Source: Bacteroidia bacterium (lineage in GTDB: Bacteria > Bacteroidota > Bacteroidia > J057). Taken from it: DNA of 63,955 nt. How positions within the stretch are numbered: the stretch's first letter is position 1; every line of letters begins with the position of its first letter. This document shows, piece by piece, positions 41,922-50,972 of the stretch. Position numbers and translations under genes: made by a program. Below the pieces are notes generated by a model that was not told the origin of the DNA, did no database searches, and was given only the letters and a program-made list of their open reading frames with translations. The DNA lies in contig JALEFZ010000083.1 in the NCBI GenBank assembly GCA_022760475.1, positions 1 to 63,955 of the forward strand, in the 5' to 3' direction.

Positions 41922-42563
41922 ATGATAATTTTTGGAACCCGTGGTGTAAAATTCACCAAGGATGAGGGCCAATTTTTCTGTCCCCAATGTGAAACTCAAC
42001 GTCCTTATAGACTCAGAAGCGTAAGGAGGTTCTTTACCCTTTATTTTATTCCTGTTATTCCTCTAGATAAATTGGGGGAATATGTAGAATGTCGCCACTG
42101 TAAAGGTACTTTTGTTCCACAAGTGCTGGAATATAGAGAGGACGTGGATGCCGATCAATTCTTATCCGAATATGAAAAAGCCCTACGCCATTCACTTGTA
42201 TTGATGATGTTGGCAGATGGGGAAATTGATCCCAACGAAAAACAGGTCGTACTTGAAGTGATCAACAAATTTAGCCACAATGATATTGGTCTTCCTGAAC
42301 TAGATGCTTACATCCAGCAAGTAAGGGCATATCCTGAGCCAGTAGATAAGTATCTAAAAGGAGTAGCCCCGAGGCTAAATGAGCATGGCAAAGAGGCAGT
42401 AATCAAATGTGCTTTTTCTGTAGCTGCTGCGGATGGCCACATTGATGATCGGGAAATCGACCTCCTCAAGGAAATGGCCAAGGCATTGGATATGCCAACC
42501 GCTCACCTGAAGGGAATCATAGATGAGATGATGCCCAATGCATCGAATATGTCCCCCAATTAA
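41922..42563 (+). CDS. Zinc-ribbon and TerB-domain protein
   Basis: A 213-residue protein with two parts. Residues 1-65 are a zinc ribbon with C20-x2-C23 ('CPQC') and C57-x2-C60 ('CRHC'), and between them a hydrophobic segment 'FFTLYFIPVIPL'. Residues about 85-205 are a TerB-like helical domain with the repeated acidic motifs 'MLADGEIDPNEKQ' and 'AAADGHIDDREID'. TerB domains occur in tellurite and stress-response systems and bind metal ions. It lies 271 bases after the HSP90-like/TPR pair in the same direction; shared function is possible but not shown. A bidirectional terminator follows. Confidence 0.85.
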   Translation: MIIFGTRGVKFTKDEGQFFCPQCETQRPYRLRSVRRFFTLYFIPVIPLDKLGEYVECRHCKGTFVPQVLEYREDVDADQFLSEYEKALRHSLVLMMLADGEIDPNEKQVVLEVINKFSHNDIGLPELDAYIQQVRAYPEPVDKYLKGVAPRLNEHGKEAVIKCAFSVAAADGHIDDREIDLLKEMAKALDMPTAHLKGIIDEMMPNASNMSPN

Positions 42564-42577
42564 TCATATAAGCCTAT

Positions 42578-42613
42578 AAAAAAAGCTCCTCAATATGTTG
42601 AGGAGCTTTTTTT
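42578..42613. terminator. Bidirectional terminator between the TerB gene and the permease operon
   Basis: A perfect stem: seven A, GCTCCTCAA, loop TATG, TTGAGGAGC, seven T. It sits between convergent stops at 42563 and 42628 and serves both. Confidence 0.92.
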
Positions 42614-42627
42614 ATAACTTTTTCTTC

Positions 42628-43869
42628 TTATTCATCACTCAATGCATAGGTAGGCTTGAGCCTGGCGGCTTTAAGTGCAGGAGCAAGTCCAGCTATAAAA
42701 CCTGTGATTACTAGCAATACCATCGAGGTAGTGATGACTGAAAGTTTAACCTCGGGATTGTAGAAATACTGAATTTCAGCTCCATTTGCAATCATAGCCA
42801 TGCCATTGATTGAGAAGATACCCAATATCATTCCCAGATATCCAGAAACCAGACATAAAAACATGGTCTCACTTATGATCATGCTCACGATAGACCAGGG
42901 TGTTGCGCCCAGGGCTTTTCGGATTCCGAGCTCACGGGTTCTTTCCTTTACAGTAATCATCATAATATTGGCAAGGCCTACCATCCCAGCAATGATCGCC
43001 ATGCATGCCACAAACCATGAGAATCCACGGATTCCGGCAAACATATTCTGGAACTCTGCAAACTCCTTCTGCAAGTTGTTGGATCTTATCCCACCCTCAT
43101 CATCGGGGTGAACTGATTTTCTTCTTCCAAGAATTCCCCTCACCTTATCTTCCAGGTCATAGGGCGAAACACCAGGCTTGGGGGTCATGGCCATCCACCC
43201 AATGTTGTTGCCCATGTTGAATACACGCTGCATGGTAGGGGTAGGAATGTATACCCGCTGTGCATCTCTTCGAGCATCTTCCCCCCTGGCCATGGATTCA
43301 AAGACACCAATTACTTTAAAGAACAGCCCGGATATCTCGATGTAATCACCAACTGGATCTTCTCCTTCTTCAAATAGCACATCTCGTACCCTCGTACCAA
43401 TAAATGCTACCTTTCGACTTTCCTTGATGTCTATTTCATTGATAAAACGCCCTTCCAGAATCTCCATTGGGGCAATTTTGATGAGGTCGGGAAAATCTCC
43501 TTGCAGGTTGAATCCTCCGGATTTCCCTTTGCGATTCATGATCTGCGTCCCTCGCCCAATCCTTGGACTCAGGTATTCAATTTCTGGGCTAAGTTTGACA
43601 ATAGCTTCCATGTCCTCGGTGGTGAGGTTCACATAGCGGTTGGACTTATAGCCCTTGTATGGCATGGTGGTTCTGTTGGTCCATAAGAAAACAGAATTTT
43701 TGGAGAAACTGAACATGCTGCTGACGCCATTTTCCAATCCTGAACCACTACCTAATAAAATTACCAGCATGTAAATTCCCCAAAACACACCAAATCCGGT
43801 CAAAATCGCTCTTAGCCTCTTTTTCCCTAAGGTGTGAAATATCTCTTGCCATTTATCGAGGTCAAACAT
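42628..43869 (-). CDS. ABC transporter permease, MacB/FtsX type
   Basis: A 413-residue inner membrane protein with the MacB topology: one N-terminal helix ('GFGVFWGIYMLVILLGSG', near 25-45), a periplasmic domain of about 220 residues, and three C-terminal FtsX helices (near 285, 335 and 380). The coupling region 'RTRELGIRKALGATPWSIV' fits the family. It follows a paralogous permease gene by 12 bases. No ATPase subunit is encoded next to either, so the partner lies elsewhere. The family exports or mechanically transmits across the periplasm. Confidence 0.9.
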   Translation of the reverse strand: MFDLDKWQEIFHTLGKKRLRAILTGFGVFWGIYMLVILLGSGSGLENGVSSMFSFSKNSVFLWTNRTTMPYKGYKSNRYVNLTTEDMEAIVKLSPEIEYLSPRIGRGTQIMNRKGKSGGFNLQGDFPDLIKIAPMEILEGRFINEIDIKESRKVAFIGTRVRDVLFEEGEDPVGDYIEISGLFFKVIGVFESMARGEDARRDAQRVYIPTPTMQRVFNMGNNIGWMAMTPKPGVSPYDLEDKVRGILGRRKSVHPDDEGGIRSNNLQKEFAEFQNMFAGIRGFSWFVACMAIIAGMVGLANIMMITVKERTRELGIRKALGATPWSIVSMIISETMFLCLVSGYLGMILGIFSINGMAMIANGAEIQYFYNPEVKLSVITTSMVLLVITGFIAGLAPALKAARLKPTYALSDE

Positions 43870-43881
43870 GGTGATGTGTTT

Positions 43882-45135
43882 TTATTTGTTTTCAGAATTA
43901 AGGGCTTCAATAGGTCGCAACCTTGCAGCTTGACGAGAAGGAATCCAGCCAGCTAAAAAGCCTGCAACTACAAGGATAAACATCGCAATCAAGGCAATTC
44001 TCATCTCTACATTCGGATTCTTAAAGAAGTCGGTTTCAACACCATTTAATACCATAAAAGAATTGATCCCTTCAATAGCTGCAATTCCCAAGGCCAATCC
44101 CAATATTCCTGCGGTAATGGTGATGATCATTGCTTCCTGAAGGATCAAGCCGATGATAGAGCCTGGTGTGGCCCCAATGGCCTTGCGTACTCCTATTTCC
44201 TTCGTGCGTTCCTGGACGACAATGATCATGATGTTGGAAACGCCCATGATCCCAGCAATTAGAGAACCTACAGAGACCAAAAGGATGATGGCCTCTATGC
44301 CCGTAAATACACCTTGAATTTCCTTGAATTGTTCTTCCTGATTATGGATAAAAAAGGCTCTGTTGTCATCAGGATGGATGAAGTGCTTTTGATAAATAGC
44401 TTTCTTCACGGCTTGTTCAACCTTTTTGCCCGAGAAGCCCGGCATGGTCGTAACGGCAAATAGGTTTATCTCATCAGAACTATTAAAGGTACCTTGATAA
44501 GAGTTGAAGGGAATGTAAATACGCTCAGCAAACCTCCCCCCCTGGCCATCATCATGGAATACTCCAACCACTAGAAAGGCAACACCATCAATGATGATAT
44601 ATTTTCCTATTGGATCTTCATCTTTCTCAAAAAGGACATTGGTGATTTCGTCTCCTACGATGCATGTCTTCCTTGCATCATAATTATCGGGGTAATTTAT
44701 TTTTCTTCCATGGGTATATTCGAGGTTAACCTTGATGCTGAAATACTGTTCTGCACCAGCGATGACTTCGAATTCGCCCGATTTGTTGCCATAGGTTACC
44801 ATTCGCCCCCCCTGGACTCCGTTTTCCGGAGAAATGTATTCGATGCCATCTACACTGCTTTTGACCAGGTCAAGGTCCTCTTCAGTGAGTTTGATAGTTC
44901 TTCCAGGTTTATATCCCTTGTAGGCCATGGTAGTCCTGCGTGGGATAAACCAAATGCTGTTGGTTGCATCGAGAACCGTAGCTTCCCGAACCCCATTTCG
45001 AAGTCCCTGGCCTGCTCCCATAAGCAATACAAGCATGAATATGCCTGCAAATACCCCAAATGCGGTGGCAATGGTTCTGAGCTTATGCTGCCATATCGTG
45101 GTTAAGACCTCTTGCCATTTGTCAATATCAAACAT
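43882..45135 (-). CDS. ABC transporter permease, MacB/FtsX type (paralogue)
   Basis: A 417-residue paralogue of the next gene, with the same 'MFD[IL]DKWQE' start, N-terminal helix, periplasmic MacB_PCD domain and three FtsX helices, and the motif 'RTKEIGVRKAIGATPGSII'. The two may form a heterodimeric permease. It is the first gene of the pair; 212 bases upstream lies the terminator of the YfhO-type gene transcribed in the same direction. The ATPase is missing locally. Confidence 0.9.
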   Translation of the reverse strand: MFDIDKWQEVLTTIWQHKLRTIATAFGVFAGIFMLVLLMGAGQGLRNGVREATVLDATNSIWFIPRRTTMAYKGYKPGRTIKLTEEDLDLVKSSVDGIEYISPENGVQGGRMVTYGNKSGEFEVIAGAEQYFSIKVNLEYTHGRKINYPDNYDARKTCIVGDEITNVLFEKDEDPIGKYIIIDGVAFLVVGVFHDDGQGGRFAERIYIPFNSYQGTFNSSDEINLFAVTTMPGFSGKKVEQAVKKAIYQKHFIHPDDNRAFFIHNQEEQFKEIQGVFTGIEAIILLVSVGSLIAGIMGVSNIMIIVVQERTKEIGVRKAIGATPGSIIGLILQEAMIITITAGILGLALGIAAIEGINSFMVLNGVETDFFKNPNVEMRIALIAMFILVVAGFLAGWIPSRQAARLRPIEALNSENK

Positions 45136-45347
45136 ATGTATGTTTTAATGGATAACTCAAATTAAGTACAATAATCTCATAGACAAATTGCCATAGGTTC
45201 AAATAGATGGACAAATCAAGACAAAAAATAAATAAAATCCTGAAAATGAAACACTTAACCCACTGGTATTTAAAAGTATTCGCTTGTAAAAGAATGTAAT
45301 GAGAGATAAAAGGCAATTTCTACAGCATGATCTATACCAAAAAAGTA

Positions 45348-45383
45348 AAGCCCTAAGTACTGCCATGATTGTACTTAGGGCTT
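45348..45383 (-). terminator. Terminator of the YfhO-type gene
   Basis: Perfect 13-base arms, AAGCCCTAAGTAC (45348-45360) and GTACTTAGGGCTT (45371-45383), around a ten-base loop, 44 bases after the stop. On the minus strand it is followed by TACTTTTTT. Confidence 0.88.
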
Positions 45384-45427
45384 ATTTATGAATTGCCAGC
45401 TTTCGGTGTTGATCGCTGGTTTATGGC

Positions 45428-48049
45428 TCAGGCTTCTCCTTCTTTGGATTCTGGGGATGTTTGTCTTGACCTCATGAAGGCAAGGACTCCTGCACCTGCA
45501 GCTAACAACATCAGAATGATTGAACTAATCAGCGAAAGCTGTTCGCCCTTGGCATAGCTTTCAGGCTGCATTTTGAATTCAATGGTATGCTTTCCTGCCT
45601 TTAGGGGCAAGCCTCTCAGCACATAGTTTGCTCTTAGGTGATCTACCTTCTCTCCATCCACATAACAATTCCATCCCTTGCCACTGTTGTAATAAACCTC
45701 AGAGAAAATGGCCAGTTGGTCTGTTCTGGAATTGGATTCGTAACTCACTTCATTCGGAGTGAAACTGGTCTGTCTAATGCTTGAAGCTGAATCAGGCTGG
45801 AAGTTAAATCCTTCTACCAGCTTTCCATATCGCTGATCAATGACAGCTTCCAAAGCAGGATTGAGTGATTGAAGTGCAGCCAACTCTTCATCTGCATTTT
45901 TCGCCATCCTGGCTTTATTGACAAACCAAGCATTGCCTAGAGCTGCGGGGTTACGCCAGTATTGATTTGGACCAGGACCAAGGATGATATACTTACAATT
46001 CATCATATTCAGTCCATGAAGGTTCCTGAATGCCTGGAAAGGAGGTTGCTGAACCCCTTCTGACCTGGCAACATTGATGAGCAACTGAATTTCCTGGCTC
46101 AGTCTGTTTTGAATCAGATCATTGTACCTCCTCAGCTTTGCCGGGTGGTAACCCCCAATATCGTTGTGGAAGAAGGCAGTACTTGCACTGTTCCATACAT
46201 TCACGGTAAGGTTCAACACCCTGTATTCCGCAGGATCTTGCAAGATGCCTACACTGGATGGTGAAGGTTCCGGTTTCTCATAGTTATCTCTCCTGGTAAA
46301 GTCGTCATTGTTCACATATCTTTTATTGACCAACCAAAGGTCTCCGATACTAAGCACAGCCAAAAGGCTCACAACCAAGGGGATGCTTTTGATTCTATCA
46401 TTCACATAAGCCCAAAGAAGACCAAAGCCAGCAGCTATCAACAAGAATGATCTCCAAGCATCAGAGGTCATCATGTTTTTCCTGATCTGGATCATGCCAT
46501 CGATCATTTGTTGGTTGCCGTTCAATTGGCCATCAGCAGTTCCGCTGAAGTCAAATAAGCCCGGACCAATGACTGCAAGGATCAAACAAAGTCCTCCGAC
46601 AATACCTCCTGATATGTACAAAGCCTTATTAGCATCCTGTACAGTCAATCCATTTTCTTTGAAATTCACCAACTTCATCAATCCCAATACCCCAAGGAGC
46701 GGCATGGTAAATTCTGGAATGACCAAAGCCATAGAAACCGCTCGAAACTTGTTGTAGAGCGGTAGGGTATTGAAGATGAATTTATTAAACCACATCATAT
46801 TTCCTCCCCATGAGAAGAAGATAAACAATATGGTAGCAGCTAACAGCCCCCACTTTAGGGGTCCTTTGATCAGAATCAAGCCTAAGGCAAACAAGAAACA
46901 AATGATTGCTCCTACGTAAACTGGCCCGGAAGTAAAGGTGGGTTTCCCCCAGAAGGTTGGCAAGGGCCTGTTCGCATTGGCGCGGCCAAAGCTCTTGGCA
47001 GCCAACTTATAATTATTAGATTTTTTGTCAAACTGAGTTCCACTAGCCCCTCCCATGAAGTTGGGCACCAATAGCGTGAGTGTCTCTTCGACTTCATAAG
47101 ACCATGCAAAGGCATAATCTATGTCAAGCCCTTTGGTAGCGACCTCACCCGGCTTGGGAGTAAGCTCAGACTTGCCACGGATGGTGTCCTTCACGTATTC
47201 ATAGGAAGTATACAAGTGCCCAATGTTGGGGGCTACCCCTAAGACTACTGCCAAAAGGGCAACTCCGGTGGCTTTGGCAAACTCTGGCACTTTTTTGTTG
47301 ATCAAGGCATCTATGGCCAGGGCAACTCCAAGCAGGATGATCATGATTCCCATGTAATAGGTAATCTGAACGTGGTTGGCACAAAGGCTAAATGCCATTG
47401 AGAAGGCGGTAATGACCCCTCCAGATAACCATTTCCCTCGATATATCATCAAAATGCCAGCTACTGTAGGAGCCATGAAGCCGATGGCTGCAGCTTTGGA
47501 TGTGTGCCCGGCTACCATTAGTATAAAGAAGTATGAGCTGAATGCAAATGCTGACGCCCCCAGAAAACTAAAAAGGGGTCTGACATTCATGGTATTCATC
47601 AACAAATAAAATCCCAGGAACATCAGGAAAATAAAGGAAATCGGAGGAGGAATTAGGTTGAAATAGGCCGAATAAATATTTCTAATCAGGTTATTTGGAT
47701 ACTGCAAACCTGCATGATAGGTTGGCATTCCGCCAAACATCCTACTGGTCCAAAAAGCCTCCTGGCCAGTTTCAGCTCTAAAGTCTTTTACCTGCTGGGT
47801 CATGCCTGCAAACTGGCGGATATCACCCATAGAAAGGGTCTCGCCTTCAAGGATTGGACTAAAGTACATGAGAGCCACCACAAAAAAAGCAGCAATCAAT
47901 CCGACATGCAGCAAGGGTTTTTGCAATGCAGGTGGGATAGGTGATCCTGAGTTGCTTTTTGCTTTTGGGGGGCTTGACTTTGAAACAGGTGTCTTTTTAG
48001 GCGATGATGCTTTTTTATTCGAAGACTTTTGAGGTCGTTTTTTTGCCAT
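45428..48049 (-). CDS. YfhO-type polytopic membrane protein
   Basis: An 873-residue inner membrane protein. The first 40 residues are Lys/Ser/Pro-rich and cytoplasmic, followed by a helix near 50-70 and then a short extracytoplasmic loop with an acidic 'LSMGDIRQF' motif, as expected for GT-C-fold transferases. About 12 transmembrane helices follow up to residue 610, and then a C-terminal beta-rich exported domain ('GWNCYVDGEKVDHLRANYVLRG' in two parts, 'AGKHTIEFKM') and a last helix near 840. This layout fits the YfhO family, which B. subtilis uses to glycosylate lipoteichoic acid; the substrate here is unknown. ATG 48049 was chosen over an upstream TTG. Confidence 0.8.
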   Translation of the reverse strand: MAKKRPQKSSNKKASSPKKTPVSKSSPPKAKSNSGSPIPPALQKPLLHVGLIAAFFVVALMYFSPILEGETLSMGDIRQFAGMTQQVKDFRAETGQEAFWTSRMFGGMPTYHAGLQYPNNLIRNIYSAYFNLIPPPISFIFLMFLGFYLLMNTMNVRPLFSFLGASAFAFSSYFFILMVAGHTSKAAAIGFMAPTVAGILMIYRGKWLSGGVITAFSMAFSLCANHVQITYYMGIMIILLGVALAIDALINKKVPEFAKATGVALLAVVLGVAPNIGHLYTSYEYVKDTIRGKSELTPKPGEVATKGLDIDYAFAWSYEVEETLTLLVPNFMGGASGTQFDKKSNNYKLAAKSFGRANANRPLPTFWGKPTFTSGPVYVGAIICFLFALGLILIKGPLKWGLLAATILFIFFSWGGNMMWFNKFIFNTLPLYNKFRAVSMALVIPEFTMPLLGVLGLMKLVNFKENGLTVQDANKALYISGGIVGGLCLILAVIGPGLFDFSGTADGQLNGNQQMIDGMIQIRKNMMTSDAWRSFLLIAAGFGLLWAYVNDRIKSIPLVVSLLAVLSIGDLWLVNKRYVNNDDFTRRDNYEKPEPSPSSVGILQDPAEYRVLNLTVNVWNSASTAFFHNDIGGYHPAKLRRYNDLIQNRLSQEIQLLINVARSEGVQQPPFQAFRNLHGLNMMNCKYIILGPGPNQYWRNPAALGNAWFVNKARMAKNADEELAALQSLNPALEAVIDQRYGKLVEGFNFQPDSASSIRQTSFTPNEVSYESNSRTDQLAIFSEVYYNSGKGWNCYVDGEKVDHLRANYVLRGLPLKAGKHTIEFKMQPESYAKGEQLSLISSIILMLLAAGAGVLAFMRSRQTSPESKEGEA

Positions 48050-48082
48050 TTCCTTGGAAGTTTGTTCATCCAAAACTAATAC

Positions 48083-48137
48083 TAAGCCTCCAATTTACCA
48101 ATATACTCCCCTGCTTCCAAGGTAAATTTGAGGCTTA
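48083..48137. promoter_or_regulatory. 17-base inverted repeat in the divergent YfhO/TonB receptor region
   Basis: TAAGCCTCCAATTTACC (48083-48099) and GGTAAATTTGAGGCTTA (48121-48137) pair over 17 positions with one mismatch, around a 21-base spacer. The right arm contains TAAATTTG, a full -7 match for the plus-strand receptor gene (48123-48130), and the left arm read on the minus strand contains TAAATTGG, one base off. This may be a pair of divergent promoters with a shared operator. Confidence 0.5.
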
Positions 48138-48207
48138 CACATTCCATTACTTTCATATTCCTTCGATAGATGGTATATTTATTCTAATAGACTACTTACT
48201 GCTACCT

Positions 48208-50613
48208 ATGAACAAGTACCTCATTAACATACTATTAATGGTCATAATGACCATTCCTGCCACTACATTGGGACAAAAGACCCAATCCATAAGGGGCCAG
48301 GTTATCAACTCAGACACTCAAGCTCCCCTCCGAGGAGTGGAAGTATCTGTTTCGGTGGATGACAAACAAATTGGAGCCATTACTGATCAAAGTGGTAAAT
48401 TTCACTTGAAGGAAGTACCTATCGGAAGGCGTGTGGTGCAGTGCAGATATCCCGGTTTTGCCACTTTCTCCTCTCCCAATATGATCCTGACCTCAGCCAA
48501 GGAGCAATACCTTGAGGTTGAACTTCAGGAAAGTATTGGGGAGACCAAGATGGATGAAGTAGTCATTTATGATAACTCCTACCCTACCCAGGCAAGTAAT
48601 GAGCTTTCTGTGGTAAGTACCCGATCCTTCAATGCTGAAATCACAGGTCGTATCCCTGCAGCAGTCAATGACCCAAGCAGGATGGCACTTGCCTTCCCAG
48701 GAGTTCAACAAGGTGGAGATGATTCTGAAAATGACATCATAATTCGGGGAAACTCCTCCATGGGGATGCTCTGGCGGCTGGAAGGACTTGATATCCCAAC
48801 CCCCAACCACTTTGGGCGGCCGGGTACATCAGGTGGTGGTTTGACCGTATTCAGTGCCCAATTGATAGACAGGTCAGACTTTTCTACCGGAGGGATGCCT
48901 GCGGAATACGGAAACGCTCTTTCGGGGGTCATGGATGTGAACTTCAGAAAAGGAAACCTGCACAAAAGAGAAAACAGAGCCAAAATTGGCGTTTTAGGGC
49001 TTGACTTCGCCACCGAGGGACCTATCAAGAAGGGAAAATCTTCCTACCTGGCAAATTACAGGTACTCTACGCTCAGCATTCTTAACAGATTTGGATTCAA
49101 TTTGGTAGGTGAAAGGGTCGATAATGATTTTCAAGACCTCTCTTTCAACCTGGCTTTTGAAGGAAAAGAAGGGAAAAGTTTTACAACTGTATTCGGGATG
49201 GGAGGCTTAAGCCTTGAGCATTATCGTCCCATTCCTGAGGTAGCAGGAAGAGGTTTGGGAGATGATTTCAGAGGCAATGAATGGGAAGACCGTAGGCAGG
49301 GTTCCAACATGATGGCCATAGGAATGACCCACCTTAGAAATATTGACGACAAGTCATACATCAAAATTTCACTTGCCGGAACAGCTGGATTTATTTTCAG
49401 GTATTACGATGTCCTGGATACGCTGAACAATGCCTCTACCTACCGAGATGAAGAACACAATGATAGAAGGGGTATACTCGCTTTGGTGTATAACCGAAAA
49501 CTTTCAAGCAGGACCAAGTTGAGGACTGGGATCTTTGCCCATCAGATCTTCTATAAATTCTATCGGGAAAGTACGGAAAGGGCTGATCTATTCAATTTAA
49601 ACCTGGACAACATTGATGTCTCAGCCAACGGAGAAGGCCAAACCCAGACTTTTCAGACGTTCGCACAAGTCAGTCATCAATTGAATGAACAGGTGAAGAT
49701 AAATGCCGGGGCACACTTCTATTTGCTTGGACTAAACGGAAAATCTACCCTTGATCCCAGGCTTTCTTTGGTTTACAACCCTCTTCCCAAAACAACAATT
49801 TCTTTTGCCTATGGGATTCATAGCCAGATCTTACCTTTGATGATGTATTTTTATTATGACCAGGATCAACAAATTTTCCCCAATAGAGAGCTGCCCATGA
49901 TGAGGTCTCACCATGGAATTCTTTCCCTCACCCAAATTGTAGGAAGTGGACTCAAGTTATCCGCAGAGTTCTATGCCCAAAGGCTGTTTCAGATTCCTGT
50001 ACTTAGAGGCGATGATGGCAATTGGAATGATACCACTACATTCTGGTTGCTCAACCAGCGAGAATCTGCATTTAATCCTTTCGTGAGTCAAGGTGCCGGT
50101 TGGAACTATGGAGTAGACCTAGCCATGGAAAAGACATTTAACAATGGACTGTATTTCCTTTTAACAGGCTCATTTTTCGACTCAAAATTCGAATTGCCAG
50201 ATGGTCAACTTTTCAACTCAAGATTTGCCAGTAAATGGGTCAGCAGTTACACCCTGGGAAAGGAGTTTTATTTCAGGAACTCAACCCTTCAAATAGGAGC
50301 AAGGGTGTTGTACAATGGTGGGTTCAGGTACACCCCTGCCGACATTGACGCTTCAATTACCCAGGAAAGATACGTGGCAGATGAGACCAGGCTCTGGGAG
50401 GGGCAGGTAAATCCATATTTCAGGATCGACTCCAGGATTGCATGGTTCTGGAATAGTAAAAAGATTTCAGGATACATTTCCCTGGATATCCAAAACCTTA
50501 CAGACAGGAGGAATCCCAGAAACATAGGCTGGGATAGTCAGAACAACATGGAGGTATTTTCAAGACATCCTTCAGGATTGATTCCAGTTTTGAGTTTTCA
50601 GTTTGATTTTTAG
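48208..50613 (+). CDS. TonB-dependent outer membrane receptor
   Basis: An 801-residue receptor. A signal peptide (1-23, ending TTLGQ) is followed by a carboxypeptidase-like regulatory domain (about 25-110, 'IRGQVINSDTQAPLRGVEVSV'-type start), a plug ('DIIIRGNSSMGMLWRLEGLDI' region near 175-200, 'FSTGGMPAEYGNALSGVMDV' near 230) and a beta barrel ending in the outer-membrane-type aromatic terminus SFQFDF. It resembles the Oar/peptide- or protein-exporting receptors more than siderophore receptors, but the substrate cannot be told. No SusD-like partner follows. The start 48208 fits the signal peptide; upstream codons in frame overlap the divergent gene and were rejected. Confidence 0.92.
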   Translation: MNKYLINILLMVIMTIPATTLGQKTQSIRGQVINSDTQAPLRGVEVSVSVDDKQIGAITDQSGKFHLKEVPIGRRVVQCRYPGFATFSSPNMILTSAKEQYLEVELQESIGETKMDEVVIYDNSYPTQASNELSVVSTRSFNAEITGRIPAAVNDPSRMALAFPGVQQGGDDSENDIIIRGNSSMGMLWRLEGLDIPTPNHFGRPGTSGGGLTVFSAQLIDRSDFSTGGMPAEYGNALSGVMDVNFRKGNLHKRENRAKIGVLGLDFATEGPIKKGKSSYLANYRYSTLSILNRFGFNLVGERVDNDFQDLSFNLAFEGKEGKSFTTVFGMGGLSLEHYRPIPEVAGRGLGDDFRGNEWEDRRQGSNMMAIGMTHLRNIDDKSYIKISLAGTAGFIFRYYDVLDTLNNASTYRDEEHNDRRGILALVYNRKLSSRTKLRTGIFAHQIFYKFYRESTERADLFNLNLDNIDVSANGEGQTQTFQTFAQVSHQLNEQVKINAGAHFYLLGLNGKSTLDPRLSLVYNPLPKTTISFAYGIHSQILPLMMYFYYDQDQQIFPNRELPMMRSHHGILSLTQIVGSGLKLSAEFYAQRLFQIPVLRGDDGNWNDTTTFWLLNQRESAFNPFVSQGAGWNYGVDLAMEKTFNNGLYFLLTGSFFDSKFELPDGQLFNSRFASKWVSSYTLGKEFYFRNSTLQIGARVLYNGGFRYTPADIDASITQERYVADETRLWEGQVNPYFRIDSRIAWFWNSKKISGYISLDIQNLTDRRNPRNIGWDSQNNMEVFSRHPSGLIPVLSFQFDF

Positions 50614-50761
50614 AAAGAAATTAAAAATTTGGATAAAGTTTTGGAAAATTTACAGTATTAAGCGAAATTTACCGTTGTGTAAATTCAATGTTTATTAATA
50701 GTTGATTGCAATTCTCTGGCCCTTGCTCTGCCAAGAAATTGCTTGAAGTGTTGAAGTGGAG

Positions 50762-50795
50762 AACGTAGGTCATTGCCTGCGTTTTTCTTTTTTTA
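50762..50795 (+). terminator. Terminator after the TonB receptor gene
   Basis: AACGTAGG and CCTGCGTT pair (one G-T) around a six-base loop, followed by TTTCTTTTTTT. It lies 149 bases after the receptor stop. Confidence 0.65.
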
Positions 50796-50925
50796 TGGAT
50801 AGTTCAAGCTACACCAAATAACAATTTTTATATAAAGTACAATAATACCATATATAGGATAACATTCTATTTATCAAACACATACCCTACCTCAAAACAT
50901 TTCATAACTGGAAAAAGGTTGAAAT

Positions 50926-50961
50926 TTTGATGTTTTTTTACTAATTTCTTTAAACATCAAA
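50926..50961 (+). promoter_or_regulatory. Inverted repeat before the tandem lipocalin-like gene
   Basis: TTTGATGTTT (50926-50935) and AAACATCAAA (50952-50961) are perfect ten-base arms around 16 bases, ending 11 bases before the ATG. Operator or 5' UTR hairpin. Confidence 0.4.
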
Positions 50962-50972
50962 TCACTAACCTT

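Larger units (their letters stand above)
50614..50972 (+). other. 359-base region between the TonB receptor and the lipocalin-like gene
   Basis: No coding frame is visible. It contains a terminator (50762-50795) and, just before the next ATG, an inverted repeat (50926-50961). The remainder is A/T-rich and presumably carries the promoter of the next gene. Confidence 0.6.

Noticed and set aside
48083..48137. Invertible promoter (phase variation)
   Set aside because: The 21-base spacer is far too short for a typical invertible segment, and there is no recombinase gene nearby.
48004..48207. N-terminal extension of the TonB receptor at 48208
   Set aside because: It overlaps the divergent YfhO gene and precedes a normal signal peptide starting at 48208.
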